From Mucor racemosus (Eukaryota > Mucoromycota > Mucoromycetes > Mucorales > Mucoraceae): 64,000 bases of DNA. The stretch covers positions 2,790,001-2,854,000 of the forward strand of contig JAPEHQ010000001.1 of assembly GCA_027405735.1 (NCBI GenBank), given 5' to 3'. The notes under the pieces were generated by a model, which was not told the DNA's origin, did no database searches, and was given only the letters and a program-made list of their open reading frames with translations. A program made the position numbers and the translations under genes. This document shows, in pieces, positions 33,411 to 45,954 of this stretch (position 1 is the first letter of the stretch; each line of letters begins with the position of its first letter).

Positions 33411-33674
33411 TTTGTTTTCGGGTATTGACATAATGCCAACCTATTACTTAATTCTTTTTTACCTGAAAATGGAAACTTTCGACAAGCCAACTGACTTTTT
33501 CGATAGAAAAAAATAGTACAATTTAATTTTATTGTTTTCGGATATTGACATAATTACTTCATTCTTTTTTACCTGAAAATGGAAACTTTCGACAAGCCAA
33601 CTGAGTTTTCCGATAGAAAAAAAAAAAAAAAAAAAAATAATACATACAGTATATAAATTGGTACAATTTAATTT
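33411..33674 (+). repeat. 120-bp tandem duplication in the P450 upstream region
   Basis: Two copies, starting at about 33411 and 33531, share TTGTTTTCGGRTATTGACAT, CTGAAAATGGAAACTTTCGA and AGCCAACTGA with few differences. The second copy is extended by an A run (33618-33638) and ends about 30 bases before the P450 start codon. A TATAAA lies at 33652-33657, between the second copy's A run and its GTACAATTTAATTTT end. Confidence 0.85.
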
Positions 33675-33706
33675 TATTTTTTCATTCAGAACCATCAAAA
33701 AATAAA

Positions 33707-35718
33707 ATGAATTACGAACAAATTGCAAATCAAGTCGAAAAGGCTTCCCAGCAAACACTTGAATATCTCTCCAATCGATCCAACTTGGAGAAGATTGGAA
33801 AAATAACTGCCATCTCGATTGCTACCTATGTCGTTGCAGATGTAAAATGTCAAATTACTGATAAATCGATCAATGCACTTATAGTTTATCTTTTCATAGA
33901 AATTATATAGCGCCTTCCTCGGACCTCTCAGTAGAGTTCCTGGTCCTTTTTGGAGTAGGTTTATTGAATTCCCCAAATTCATCTACGATAAACCAAATGG
34001 AACAAGGTACAGTCAAACCGACATTGTCCAGGATGAAATAATGACTCTAACTTTATTTCTTAGTTACAAGGCCATCCTATATTTTCATGATAAATACGGC
34101 GATATCATACGTTTGGGTCCTAATCTTGTAGCTGTTGCAGATAAAGATATGATTAAACAAGTCCTTGTCACTGATGATTTCCCTAAAGCTACCATCTATG
34201 AAGCCTTCCAAAGTAAGCTATACTCTTGTAACACCATACATCCGTTAGTTTGGGATGAAGAATAAATTGTTATATTAACACGAATATTGTGTTTCTTTAT
34301 AGAGAAAGGAGCACATACTTTATTCAGTACTACAGATTCAATTTGGCACAAAAAGAGAGTGAGTACCTCGTGCATTAATTCCACAAAATATTTGGTCATT
34401 AACATTGGTTTCTTTATTATAGAGAAGAATCGTGTCTCCTGCTTTCTCTATCAAATATCTCAATTCTATGGAGCCTTTCATGACCACAGTCACCGAATCT
34501 TTAGTTCACAAGATTGATAGCGAAATTGCTCAAGATCATGATGAGTCAAACTACGGAACTATTGATATTTGGAGTTTGGTACAACGTCTTGCACTGGATG
34601 TAATCGGTGAGACAGCATTTGGGCAAACATTCAACATGGTTGAAAACAATGATAGCTTCGTTCCAGAGGCAATTAGCTTGGAAATGAGAAACAGTGCTAT
34701 TAGTGTCATGTATCCTATTCTTGCCAAATTATTCTTGCCTCATGGTGGTAAGACAGATCCCAAATTAGAAAAGGTAAGTTACATTGATTTCCAGATAAAG
34801 AAAAGAAGATGAAGTTTATATGAAATTCTTTTCATGTAGTTTCTTACTGGTGTCATTGAAGATCGTTTACACAATACTGAAAGTGAGAAACGTAAAGATA
34901 TTCTTCAATTCTTGATCGATGTTCAACATGCTGCTGATACTGATGATAGTTTGACAGTCGAGTCAATTATGTCAGAAACTGTATTGTTCTTGATCGCTGG
35001 TTCCGAAACAACTAGCAACTCCATCGGATTTGCCATTATTAATCTTTTACGTAATCCTGACAAGCTCAAGAAACTTTGTCAGGAACTCGATAGTGTTGAA
35101 ATGGAACAAAGTCAGACGGTATTCCATCATGAACAGGTTAAGCATCTTGTTTATCTCAATGCGGTTATTCATGAAACATTGCGTGTTGATAGTATTGCCG
35201 CTGCAGGACTCTCAAGACGTGCACCCAAAGATACAATGCTTGGTGGCCGTGTATTTTTACCAAAGGATGTAAGTAAAATGCCTTGTAGTGAAATATCTTA
35301 GGATATTCTAACTTTTTTGTTTCAAGACAACTGTAATTTGTAGTCTGTATCATGCTCAAAAGAATGATAAATATTGGCCACATGCTCAAGAGTTTAGACC
35401 GGAAAGATGGATTGAAAACAAAGATCAAGGCGAAGGAAATGATTTAGAAGCTTTCTTTACTTTCAGTGCTGGGTAATGCATTTTAGAAACACACTACCGG
35501 TAGCATTGCATTTATTAACCAATCTTTATAGATCAAGAAATTGTATTGGCAAAAACTTTGCTTTACAAGAAATGCGTATTGCAATTGCTACTTTATTAAA
35601 AACCTTTGAAATCAAAGCTATTGAACAAGAAATGAAAGATGCTGAAGATCGTAGACAATTTATCACACTGACCGTTCCTAAAAATAGCTTTAGCATCAAG
35701 GTTAAGCGTAGAAACTAA
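33707..35718 (+). CDS. Cytochrome P450 monooxygenase
   Basis: Eight exons (33707-33841, 33900-34006, 34064-34212, 34303-34358, 34423-34773, 34840-35268, 35327-35472, 35532-35718) give 519 residues. The N terminus has a membrane-anchor-like hydrophobic segment (ITAISIATYVVAD) and then a proline hinge, RVPGPFW. The core motifs are intact: I-helix AGSETT with the oxygen-activation Thr, K-helix ETLR (ExxR), the PERW motif RPERW, and the heme-binding loop FSAGSRNCIG with the Cys ligand. It would be an ER-anchored class II enzyme needing a P450 reductase. Substrate and CYP family are not assignable from here; it resembles the large Mucoromycota-expanded clans. The intron in the heme loop sits between Gly and Ser. 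No biosynthetic cluster partners are adjacent. Confidence 0.93.
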
Positions 35719-35759
35719 AAAAGTACATCCATTATTTATTACTCCTTTAAAAATATAAT

Positions 35760-36918
35760 TTATTCAAAAATACATGATCTATTTCTCAAACTTTCTAATC
35801 TATCTTTGGGAGATGGTCCCGAGTTCCAGCATTCGTTGTTATTTAATACAGGTACGCCCACTTGTTCTACAGTGAAACTTGCAGAGACAGCGCCATATAG
35901 GGCGGATTCTACTATATCGCCATTTGAGTGGATATAACCATAACAGTAACCACCACAGAAGGAATTTCCAGCGCCTGTAACATCTACTACATGATCTCTA
36001 TCAGTTTTCCAATTCCAAAATGCTGGTGTCCATTGAACAGCGTCAGACTTGTTAGCCTCCATAGACATGGCTCCAAATTTACTGCATCTCACTACTAAAA
36101 CTAAATGTTGATTTTTCACTCTTTTCATAAATTGTTTTCCACAGTATTCGATGGCATCTTTTATATTGAGTTTATGCGTGCTCAATATAATGTCAAAGTT
36201 GAGACCAAGCATGTCTACTAGTTCTTCATGATTAGGTGTGATTATATCCACTCGCTCAACAGCTTCGTATATAAGATCCAAGTTCTATTAATAATGTTAA
36301 AATTGCTAGCATTTGAAGGATCGTATCTGCATATTTCTTACTTCTGGTAAACAGGCCCACGGCAAAGGCTCCCACAAGAATTTTGTATTTTCTATAGCCT
36401 CGAGATCAATCTCCCTTTGTTTCCAAAGATCAACAATTTCTATAGCTCTTTCTGGAGAGCAAATTAAATGTAGAATCTTTACTGATTTTATCCAATCATC
36501 GGGAAAATCGGCTGTTGTAGCTCGAATAATAGGGTGAATATACTCAAAATCTCGATGATCATTATCTCCAAATGTATTCAAGCCTCTTGTTGTGTGTTTA
36601 TCAGCATGTAGTTCTGTTACAAGAGAAATATTCAGACGATTTATTTGATCATCAATTTCCTTAGGGTAATCAAAGCCTTTGTGAATGATATAACCGACGT
36701 TTTTCGATTGCTCATTCGGCTGCCAAAGTCTCATACCTTGTATTGAACGCAAATTTAGTATTTTTGTTAGGTAGATAAGAGCTGTGTTTTATACCATAAA
36801 TTGCAAATACACCTGCACCACCTAATACATTGTGAGCTTTTCTACCATCTTTATAAACGATATCGTCAATAATAAGACTTCCTATAGAGGCAAAAGTAGG
36901 GCAGTTGCTCAAAGACAT
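35760..36918 (-). CDS. pfkB-family carbohydrate kinase, Mak32-like
   Basis: Three minus-strand exons (36795-36918, 36342-36736, 35760-36284) give 347 residues. The pfkB/ribokinase C-terminal signature DVTGAGNSFCGGY includes the catalytic Asp in a GAGN loop (the usual GAGD has Asn instead of the final Asp). The N-terminal region shows SIGSLIIDDIVYKDG and a GGAGVFAIYG motif that binds substrate. The closest remembered relative is fungal Mak32, known genetically for maintenance of the yeast killer virus but of unknown substrate. The ATG at 36918 is preferred because the frame upstream (to 37047) is Lys-rich and unlike the family. The gene lies tail to tail with the P450, the two stops about 40 bases apart. 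Confidence 0.82.
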
Positions 36919-37053
36919 TAAATAAACAAAGGGAGCGGCATTGTGAAAACCTGCAAAACCTGTCCTAACATTAGTTTTTGTCGCGGGTATTAGGTTACAA
37001 ATTAGTTTTTTTTTCTTTGCTTCTTTTTTTCTTTCACTCTTTTTCATTAAAGC

Positions 37054-38229
37054 ATGAGAGACAAAGATTTGGCAAGGTCAACGCCAGTAGACTTTCACAT
37101 TCCACAAATCAACAAAAAGTTAAAAGGTAGTATGCGCTGGTATATCAATATAAATGTTTGTTTAACATGATTCAAATAAGCTACAGACAAGTTCAACGAC
37201 ATTGAAGATCAATATATACCATTCAACAATAACAAACCATCCTTCTTTTATTCCAGACTGATGCCATTGAATAGTTCACTGACAAAAACTAGTATAGAAG
37301 CAAATGATGATGAACTCGATTTGTTATTACAGAAATTAACAGATCTTACTGTCAAAGAAACATCCAAATATGAAATAGAAGATTGTAAATCAGAGATACT
37401 TGATGTTAAAAAGGATATTCTCGATGTAAAATTACTCCTTTCAAGATGCAATGAATTTATTTTAACATATTGCTATTAGATTCTTATTGAACCTCAATTA
37501 AAAAACACTACATTTGATAAACGATTTGAAGAAACAGAAATACCCGTTCCAAAAGAGACTGTAATACCATTAACAGATCAAGAAAATGAAATCGTAAATC
37601 GTTTATTCAGAAAAGGACAACGCGGAGAAGTATCAAATTTCAACAAAGCAACAGTTAGTTATCAGGACATCTACCGTCTTTATCCAGAGACTTGGTTAAA
37701 TGATGAAATTGTCAATTTCTTCTTTGGATTACTATCAGATCGGGCTAGTAAATCTCAAGAATTACCGTCTATTCATTGTTTCAATACATTCTTCTGTTCA
37801 ACATTAAGAGACCAAGGATATGCCAAAGTGAAAAGATGGACAAAGCGAGTAGATGTATTCTCTAAAGACATATTATTTGTACCTATAAATCAATCTTATC
37901 ATTGGGTATTGGGTGTGATGGATATGAAAAATAAAACAGTAGCTGTGTATGATTCCTTGGGTGGTAATCATGACCATACATTGAATCTGTTTCTATCATA
38001 TCTAGAGCAAGAGCATTTGGATAAAAAAAATACGCCGTTTGACACATCAGATTGGAAAAAACTTACACCAAAAGATATCCCTAGACAAGGAAATATGTCA
38101 GATTGTGGTGCATTCGCATGTACATTTGCAGACAGACTATCACAACGAAAACCCTTTAATTTCTCTCAACAAGATATGGAAACAATTCGTCGTAGAATGG
38201 CATTAAATATCTTCAATAAAACTATTTAA
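37054..38229 (+). CDS. Ulp1-type SUMO protease (C48 peptidase)
   Basis: Three exons (37054-37126, 37181-37425, 37480-38229) give 355 residues. The C-terminal 230 residues form the C48 cysteine protease domain that processes SUMO precursor and removes SUMO from targets. Visible features are the DIYRLYPETWLNDEIVNFFF start of the domain, the catalytic His in SYHWVLGVMD, the Asp in AVYDSLGG, the oxyanion Gln in PRQGNMSDCGAF, and the nucleophile Cys in SDCGAF. The N-terminal extension is only about 120 residues, with an acidic helical stretch, and is much shorter than in yeast Ulp1 (621), so localisation signals may differ. The start at 37054 lies about 135 bases from the divergent pfkB gene start. 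Confidence 0.92.
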
Positions 38230-38370
38230 AAACTTAATTTTATATATATATATAATAAGAGAGGAAGAGAGATTGTGCGAAAGAGAGAGAGAAAGAGAAA
38301 ATGTGATTTTTTGTGCAAGGAAAAAAAAAAAAGGAAAAAGGTTTATATATGAGGTGGTTGTTTTCAAGAA

Positions 38371-41300
38371 TTAATCAGCATCTACAAACATACGAGGAGC
38401 AATGTTCATAGCCATTAACTCTTGGAATAAAAGTTTACAAGCATAGGGGATATGGATTTGTGAAATTCTGGTTTTGTTTTTACATGCGCGACATTCAAAG
38501 TTATTCTTCTTTAAATTAGCAATTGCCATTAAACCACAAATATCACAAACATGTACACGATATGCATCTGAAGCATCAAACAAACGCTCTTTTAAGAATT
38601 GTGCAACACCATGACTGATCATACTACAATAAATAGTTTAGTATTTGACATTTTTATATTTTCCAATTAAAAAAACTTACCAATCTCTTTCCATCTCACC
38701 AAAACGAAGACCACCATCTCTTGAACGACCTTCTACAGGTTGTCTTGTTAAAATTTGAACAGGACCTCTTGCTCTACTATGAATCTTATCATCAACCATA
38801 TGCTTCAAACGCTGATAATATGTAGGGCCCAAGAATACTTGAACATTTAGTTTGCGACCTGTGAACCCATTGTACATAACTTCAAAACCACGAGATTGAT
38901 AACCTTGAGCTTGTAAAGCTTGAGAAATAGCCTCAACAGTGACATCAGTGAAAGGAGTAGCATCACCTTCATTACCTGTCAATGTAGATACTTTACCAAG
39001 CAAACATTCAATCATGTGACCAATTGTCATACGAGATGGAATAGCGTGAGGGTTAATGATAAGATCGGGTGTAATACCTTCAGCAGAGAAGGGGAAATCT
39101 TCTTGACGATAAGTCATACCAATTGTACCCTTTTGACCGTGACGAGAAGCAAACTTATCACCCATTTGAGGGACACGAGTAGAACGAACACGGACCTTTA
39201 CAAACTTCAAACCATCTTGATTTGTGGTCAACATGACTTGATCAACAATACCAGTTTCAGTAGATCTCAATGGAGTAGAAGCATCACGTTTGTTATGAGT
39301 AGTAGTTCTTTGACCCAATTCTTCTGAATCTGCAGGAATAGGAGCAGTTTTACCAATAATAATATCATCACCAGATACACGAGTACCAGGTGCAATCAAA
39401 CCATCCTCTTCTAATTTTTCATATGTACCATGCTTTAAACGTAATGTACTATCACGAGTAGGCTTCTCAAACTCTTCCATAAACATCATACCAGACTTCT
39501 TTTCAGCATCCATATAAGTACGGAAAAAGAGGGATCTGAATAAACCACGATCAATACTACTTTGATTCATAATAACGGAATCTTCTTGGTTATAACCAGA
39601 GTAACATAAAATAGCTACAATAGCATTTTGACCAGCTGGCAATTCTCTGAAACGTAAGAATTCCATAGATCTAGTGGTAGTAAGAGGCTTTTGAGGATAA
39701 TATAAAATATTAGCAAGAGTATCCATACGAGTTTGGAAATTAGTAAGATAGACACCCATAGCTTGTTTACCCATAGCAGATTGATAAGTATTACGAGGAG
39801 ATTGATTATGATCAGGGAATGGAATAATACTGGCACAAATACCGAGAATCATACTAGGATGAATTTCACAATGAGTCCAAGTATGTGAGTAACTACCGGT
39901 TTGAGATTTAACACGACTAGCTAAATCTCTAGTTTCTTGAAGAGGTGCACCGTATTCAGCTGTCATACGAGATTCTGCCAAATCTTCAGGTGTCATACAG
40001 ATCATGGCAGTTTCTTCTTCATCAGCATCGACATATTCTACAATACCATCAGCAATCATGTTTTGCCAGCCATACTCATCTTCTGTATCTTGGATACGCA
40101 AGATATGATCGCGAGTCAACTTCAATTGTTGATTTTCTACCAAAAAAAGAGGTCTACAACAACGACCAGCATCCGTATACATTCTTAGTTCTTTTTCACG
40201 AATATCACGCACAATACTGACTTCAGGAGAAATATCAACGGAACGTCTCATTTGTTTAAGAGAGTTGATCAATTCTCCAGGATCACGATGGATACCAATC
40301 CAAACACCATTAACAAATACCTTGGTGGCATCAGCAATACTAGTAGCACTTAATTCTTCCAAATTCTCCATAGCCCATTCTTCCAAGAACATAATAAGAG
40401 GTGTAGCAGATGAACCGACAGAAATATAGGACATAAGAGCCAAATTTTTGACAAGACCACAAGCTTGACCTTCAGGAGTTTCAGCAGGACAAACAAGACC
40501 CCAATGAGTGTTATGCAATTGACGAGGTTTAGCAATTTTACCATCACGACCGATAGGTGTATTACAACGACGCAAATGGGATAAAGTAGAAGTATAAGTA
40601 TATCTGTTCAAAACTTGAGATACACCAGCTCGAGATTGCATAGCCTTCTTTTGATCACCCCAATTACCAGTAGCCAAAGAGTATTTAAGACCATTAGTAA
40701 TTGTATTGGATTTAACAGCAAGAGTCAAATTGAATTCTCTGCTAGATTCGATACATTTTTGCAAATATTTGGCAACATCCTTTGTCAACTTTTTGAATAA
40801 AAGTCTGAAAAGACTAGCCATCAAGGGACCAGCAAGATCCATACGTTTCTTACCATAATGATCACGATCATCTAATTCACGACGTTCAAGAGCAGCCAAC
40901 AACAAACGATGAATCATATAACCAAAGAAATATGATTTACGAGTTTCTGTCTTATATGCAGTACCAACATGAGGCAACAATTCTTTTTGAAGAATTTCAG
41001 AGGCATATTTGATACGCTTATCCTTAGTAGCGCCTACAGTAGTACCTCTTTTACCAATATAATCCAAAGCGACATCTTGATCTTGAATAACAAAGGATTC
41101 TTCAATAGAAGGTTTCAACAATTCCAACATTTCATAATCGTTACGATCATAACAAATATGTTCCAACACATCTCTATCAGCAACTTGACCCAAAGCTCTA
41201 AAGACAATAACAATGGGAACTTCAGAACGAATATAAGGTAAAGCGGCACGAATACATTGACCAGAAGAACCTCTCTCTGATGTAGCTCTCATCATCTTGA

Positions 41301-42314
41301 TAAATAACGGAGAGGCATTTTTGGAGCCCTTTTCAGGTTGTGATCTGATTTCAGCAGTATATTGAAAGTTGGAAGGAGGAGCCTTCGAAAAGACATAGAC
41401 AGTATTGGTTGCCATACGTTCCTGAGCAATCAATACTTTTTCGGAACCGTTAATAACAAAATAACCACCCATATCAAAAGAACATTCATTGAGTTCATGC
41501 ATTGAACTTTCGGGCATATCATGAAGAATACAATAGGTTGATCTCAACATAATAGGAACCTTTCCGATAAATACTTTGGTCATGGGTGGATGTTCTGAAC
41601 CATGTTCATCTTGAAAAAGATCATTAGGATTTCTGCTGGTATTATTTGGATCATATGGTGTTGCAATTTGTGTACGTTTACTCATGTCAACATAAAGAGG
41701 AGACGCGTATCTATATGATTTATTAAATTTCGGTAATCTCAATTAGATTTCATTGTATAATGGCTTACGTTAAATTACGGATACGCGCTTCTTGAGGAAA
41801 CATAGGTTGAGTACTACCATCGGCTTCAGTCATGGTAGGTTTTGACAAATAAATTTGACCAAAATCAATAATATATCGTTTCTATTTAACAAATTAATAT
41901 TTTACAGGTAAATTGACCAAAAAGAGATTGACTTTACTGTAACATCACCATCTCCACCAACATGTTGAAGAACAAGGTTTGAATTTTCATCAACAAGTTC
42001 TTGCATGGTATTTTGCACAAATTCATCAAAAGAATCCAATTGCTGTCTAACAAGACCTTTCTCTTCGAAAAAAGAAGAAATTACCGTCCAACAATCTTCT
42101 TGACTATATTGAAGTGTGAGTTTCTTTCAATTGCAAATGTCTAGAATATAATTGACACATACGTGATGGGCTCGTCTTCGTACATCTCATCGCCTTCAGG
42201 AAGAAAATATTCTAGAGCATTTCGTTATAATCAATAGGTAAATTACAGAATTTACGTTATTGCTTTATTACCATTCTCTGCCATTCTATAGCTGTCATCC
42301 ATAATATCAGTCAT
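38371..42314 (-). CDS. RPB2: RNA polymerase II second-largest subunit
   Basis: Minus-strand gene with short 5' exons (start [14 protein letters not shown] at 42314; then [14 protein letters not shown], a TQEDCWTVI exon and [17 protein letters not shown]), one very long exon (38677 to about 41710), and a last exon 38371 to about 38626. Diagnostic segments include [61 protein letters not shown] (active-site region), [13 protein letters not shown] and the C-terminal zinc-binding CDICGL with CRACKN. MERDCMISHG spans the last intron, as expected of RPB2 rather than RPA2 or RPC2. Length is about 1220 residues, normal for the subunit. It is the core catalytic partner of Rpb1 in the nucleus. Confidence 0.96.
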
Positions 42315-42946
42315 GTTGAATTATCGAATATTGTTGATTATGATGTTATATAAAGATGTTTTTTTTTTGTCGTAAAAGCAAAAGGTTGATCTTAATCTAT
42401 AAAAGCTTCTGTCAAAACAATCCAAAATTGAATATATTTTTTTCTCTTTCTTTATTGAATATCGATATTTGTTGATTTCTGGGCTATAAAAACGTGTAGT
42501 AGAAATGTTAGTCTATAAATACATTGAAATTCATTTAAAATCTTTGCACGCACGCACACACAGAGAAATAACAATAACAACTATTATATAAAAAAAAGAA
42601 TAGAGAGATGAAAGAAAAAAAGTGAAGCGACAAGTTTCTATTCAACTACAAGAAGAAAGGAAAAGCCTGGCAAAGGAAAAAATCTTCCAAGAAATCTAAC
42701 CCGCGCAGCAAGACTAAAACGGACTCACCAACAATACACGCAATAGGATAGGACATCGTTGCTTCTAGCACGTCACGAGGAAAGGATTGAACATCCGAGG
42801 TGCCAATGTTCAAACCAAACATTCAGCATTGCTTGTTCTTGCTTGAAGTTCAAAGAAAACATTTCTTTGTTCATTCAGAAACACGTTCCAACATCGATAG
42901 AAGTTTAGTTTCTATAGAAACTCACCATAGCAATCAATAAATTAGA
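42315..42946. promoter_or_regulatory. Divergent promoter region between RPB2 and the Tti2-like gene
   Basis: 632 bases between two divergent starts. A homopolymeric T run (42360-42369) lies close to the RPB2 start. A purine-rich A/G tract and a CACGCACGCACACACA repeat at about 42550-42565 lie in the middle. No open frame or RNA is recognised. Confidence 0.5.
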
Positions 42947-44131
42947 ATGGATCAATTTATTGAAACCTATTGTAGTTGCGAGACATCCGACAAGTCTATT
43001 CATATTATTGAACAACATGTCAATGACATTTTGTCAAATACATTGCAACCTATATTCAAAAAACAAGCATTGATACATCCAAATTTAACTAAGCGATCTC
43101 AATCAAAATATGGATCAAAAAGCGTTGATATCCACGAAGACCAGCAATGGAAAAACAATTATTGTGTAGAGCTATTATCTTGGTTATTAGACAATATATC
43201 GGTAAGGATATTCTTTCGAGATAATCAAGGAGATTAATGAGTTTTTTTTTTTTTTTACCTATAGACAAATCAATTGCAAGATAATTTACACTTATTTATA
43301 CCCCCAATACTGATTGTTCTCGATGATTACGATGTTGAATACAAAGAACAAGGTGTCAACATGTTGCATATGATGATTCATAAATTAGAGCCACAATACA
43401 TTTCGAGATTTGGTCTTGATAATGTATTTTTAGAGGTATAGTACCTACTATTTTTCTATTAAACATTCATACTAAAAGAAGCATTCAAGTCTTTATTCAA
43501 ATGCCTTAGCTATCTATCACAAGATCGTGATGTTCCGTTATTGAAAGCAACATATCCATGCATTCTGGAATTAATCGCAACAAAAAAGCAAGATCAAGTT
43601 AGATTAAAATTATTCGAACGAGTATTGAAAGAAGGTGTTCTTACAGGGTTTACTTATGCTGGACAAAAGATTAAATTTTTACCTATACTATTAAAGCACA
43701 TCTCGACCTTGTATGATGAAATAGAATCTATTGGCGTACAATACTTGAAAGCGTTAGTGCCAACTCTCTGCATAGCAATGTCAATGATTCCAAGTAATAA
43801 TCCAACTATCAAAGAGATCAATACATTGGCCGCAGTGTCGTTAACTACAGTAATGAAGAAATGTTGGCCTCGGATACCTTTGTACAAAGGTTTAATCATG
43901 CAATCATTGGCTAAGACATGGACATATTATTTCAATAAAAAAGGTAGATACCTTATAAATACCATATATGCTGATTTAAACCAACATAATTAAATAGATC
44001 AATCCATGCTTCAAACATTAAAGCAATTATACCAAGTCTTTGAAGCTGCTTGTCAAGGTCAAGAGAAAGCTGATACAGAGGCTTTGATAAAATACAACCC
44101 TGCTGTATTTGAGCCTTTATTTTGTAAATAA
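42947..44131 (+). CDS. Tti2-like protein (TELO2-interacting protein 2 family)
   Basis: Exons 42947-43201 and 43265 to about 43436, then an exon from about 43480 to 43946, and a last one ending 44131. The second exon carries ILIVLDDYDVEYKEQGVNML, the strongest family hallmark I recognise (Tti2: LDD(Y/H) followed by a helical repeat). The third has LELIATKKQDQVRLKLFERV and later HEAT-like helices. Tti2 is part of the Tel2-Tti1-Tti2 co-chaperone that stabilises PIKK kinases such as TOR and ATM. The protein would be about 375 residues. The border between exons 2 and 3 is not resolved: the obvious donor and acceptor leave the frame off by one, so a weaker site or a sequence difference must be assumed. 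Confidence 0.68.
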
Positions 44132-44679
44132 TTTGTTAATAAATCCAAGGATCGGGTGATATGCACCGCCAAGTTGCAAATTTTGACATTAAATATGTTC
44201 CTACAACAAAGCGTTTCTTCGACTTAAACTAGTACAATCATTTTTTACGACTCAAAAATAGGGTATAAAGAATCACATTTTAATCTACGTTGATTTTACT
44301 AATTTACAAAATCTCGATAAATCAAACCTTCATTGAATATTAACATCTTCGATCGCTCGTTTAAGTTTATTTAAGTTCAACCTCATAACCAGTCAGTCTG
44401 TATTAATAAATTATAAAAGTCTTGTACATATATAGCTTTTAGGGAACATTCAAAATTTTGTACAATTAACTGATTAAAACATCTTATATACTGTATTAAA
44501 CAGTTTAAATGACGGTTTTAACAATAATTGCCATATGTTAAAAAACTTTCATTCTGGGCAAAATTTATTCACCGACTGGGAAGTATTAAAACATCATTAT
44601 TTAAAGCATTTTGGAGTAATTTAGGTCGACTTGAAGGGGTAAATACTCAATGCCATAAGGGGTTGAGAGATATTAGTCA
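44132..44679. other. Intergenic, nothing recognised
   Basis: AT-rich 3' flank of the Tti2-like gene leading into repeat DNA. No open frames, RNAs or repeats recognised. Confidence 0.45.
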
Positions 44680-45940
44680 AATACGTTACACTCCATAAAT
44701 TAAAAAAAGTTACACTCCACAAATTAAAAAAGGTACACTCCATATATCAGAAAAGTTACACTCCACAAGTTAAAATGGATTTTTTTTCCTAAAAATCAGA
44801 TCTCCAACATTTTTCCCATAAATTTTTTCATATGCTGAGGTAAGAGTGGATTCTAATACAAGTTAATGCTGCAATTACTATGGTGCTATTCATATATTTT
44901 TAGCTGTTGTTTTTGCGGAGATATAGCCGTTCAAAAAATTATAGGAATATCAGAAAAACAAGCATACCTATTGATTTTATTAAGTAAACATTACTTGCAA
45001 TTATAATAAAAGTTTTTTGTCTATATTATAGGCATATTATTTGTTAGGTACACCTAGAGCCAAAATAAAAATGCAAAGGATTTACTCCATAAAACACACC
45101 AAAAACGTATAAATTATTAATATCATTTTCCAGTAAGTTATCAAACAAAATGTGAGTTCCATAAAAATAATTGCGAGCAGCAATATATATAGATCCGTTT
45201 TTAGTTTTTTCAAAAAAACTAATTTTTCAAGGAGTAATGAAGATTTGAAGGTGTACTCTTGTTTTTTGACCCCAACCCCCATCCAAAAATCGCGATTTTG
45301 AGCGATTTTCATAACAAAATAGTAAAAACCTCTTATTAAAATTAGTTTGATTGGATACAGATTTTTAAGGGCTACAAATAACAATTAATTGTCTACAGAC
45401 TATTACTATAGCACCTATCGAATAAATTTGGAAAAACCGATAATTTTTTCTTCCAACTTTGGCTTTTACAGCTTAAATATGAAAAATTGAAACTTTGAGC
45501 CTTAATATCTCTGCAAAAAATTAAGATATCCAAAGACTTTTTTGTGATAAAACTTACTTGTTTTAAAGTTCTCTTTAACATATCTGAGTTTGAAAAATCT
45601 GCGCATCTTTTTTTTTATTTCATTTTTTTGACATTTTCGTAATAGATTCCAAAATATTCATTAAATTGTGCAGAATTTTTTACATTGATGTCATCAACCT
45701 TGTTGCGTTCTCTAGGTTCCAATTTAAATTTTTTCATAATATTGATTTTTCGTGGAGATGTCCTCAAAAATGCGTACAAAAGAATATCCTCCTCGGTTTT
45801 GCTCGAAAAAAATAATGTGTATACCCTCATTCCAAATTCGGTGTTACGTTCACAGGTTACTATAGTAACTTTTAAGATGACAATGAACCTTTTGAGTTGC
45901 ATTGTAATCCTTATTGTAAAAATGAGCTAACTAATCTGGG
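44680..45940 (+). repeat. Dispersed repeat family A, most complete copy (copy 3)
   Basis: Runs from four GTTACACTCCATAAATT-type units through AAAATCAGATCTCCAAC, GCAATTACTATGGTGCTA, GATATAGCCGTTCAAA, the conserved CCCCAACCCCCATCCAAAAA block with the palindrome AAAATCGCGATTTT (45285-45298), GAGCCTTAATATCTCTG, then ACTTGTTTTAAAGTTCTC, and a distal GTGTATACCCTCATTCC. About 1.25 kb long. No protein similarity and no obvious terminal repeats. The next repeat (family F) follows almost directly at 45955, as it does after the copy at 26510-26990. Confidence 0.8.
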
Positions 45941-45954
45941 GTAGCATTCCTTCT

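Noticed and set aside
33707..35718. P450 plus pfkB kinase as a metabolic gene cluster
   Set aside because: They are convergent, and the neighbours (SUMO protease, RPB2) are housekeeping genes; no co-function is visible.
39615..41241. Several 60-130 codon frames opposite or within RPB2
   Set aside because: All are shadows of the RPB2 coding sequence in other frames.
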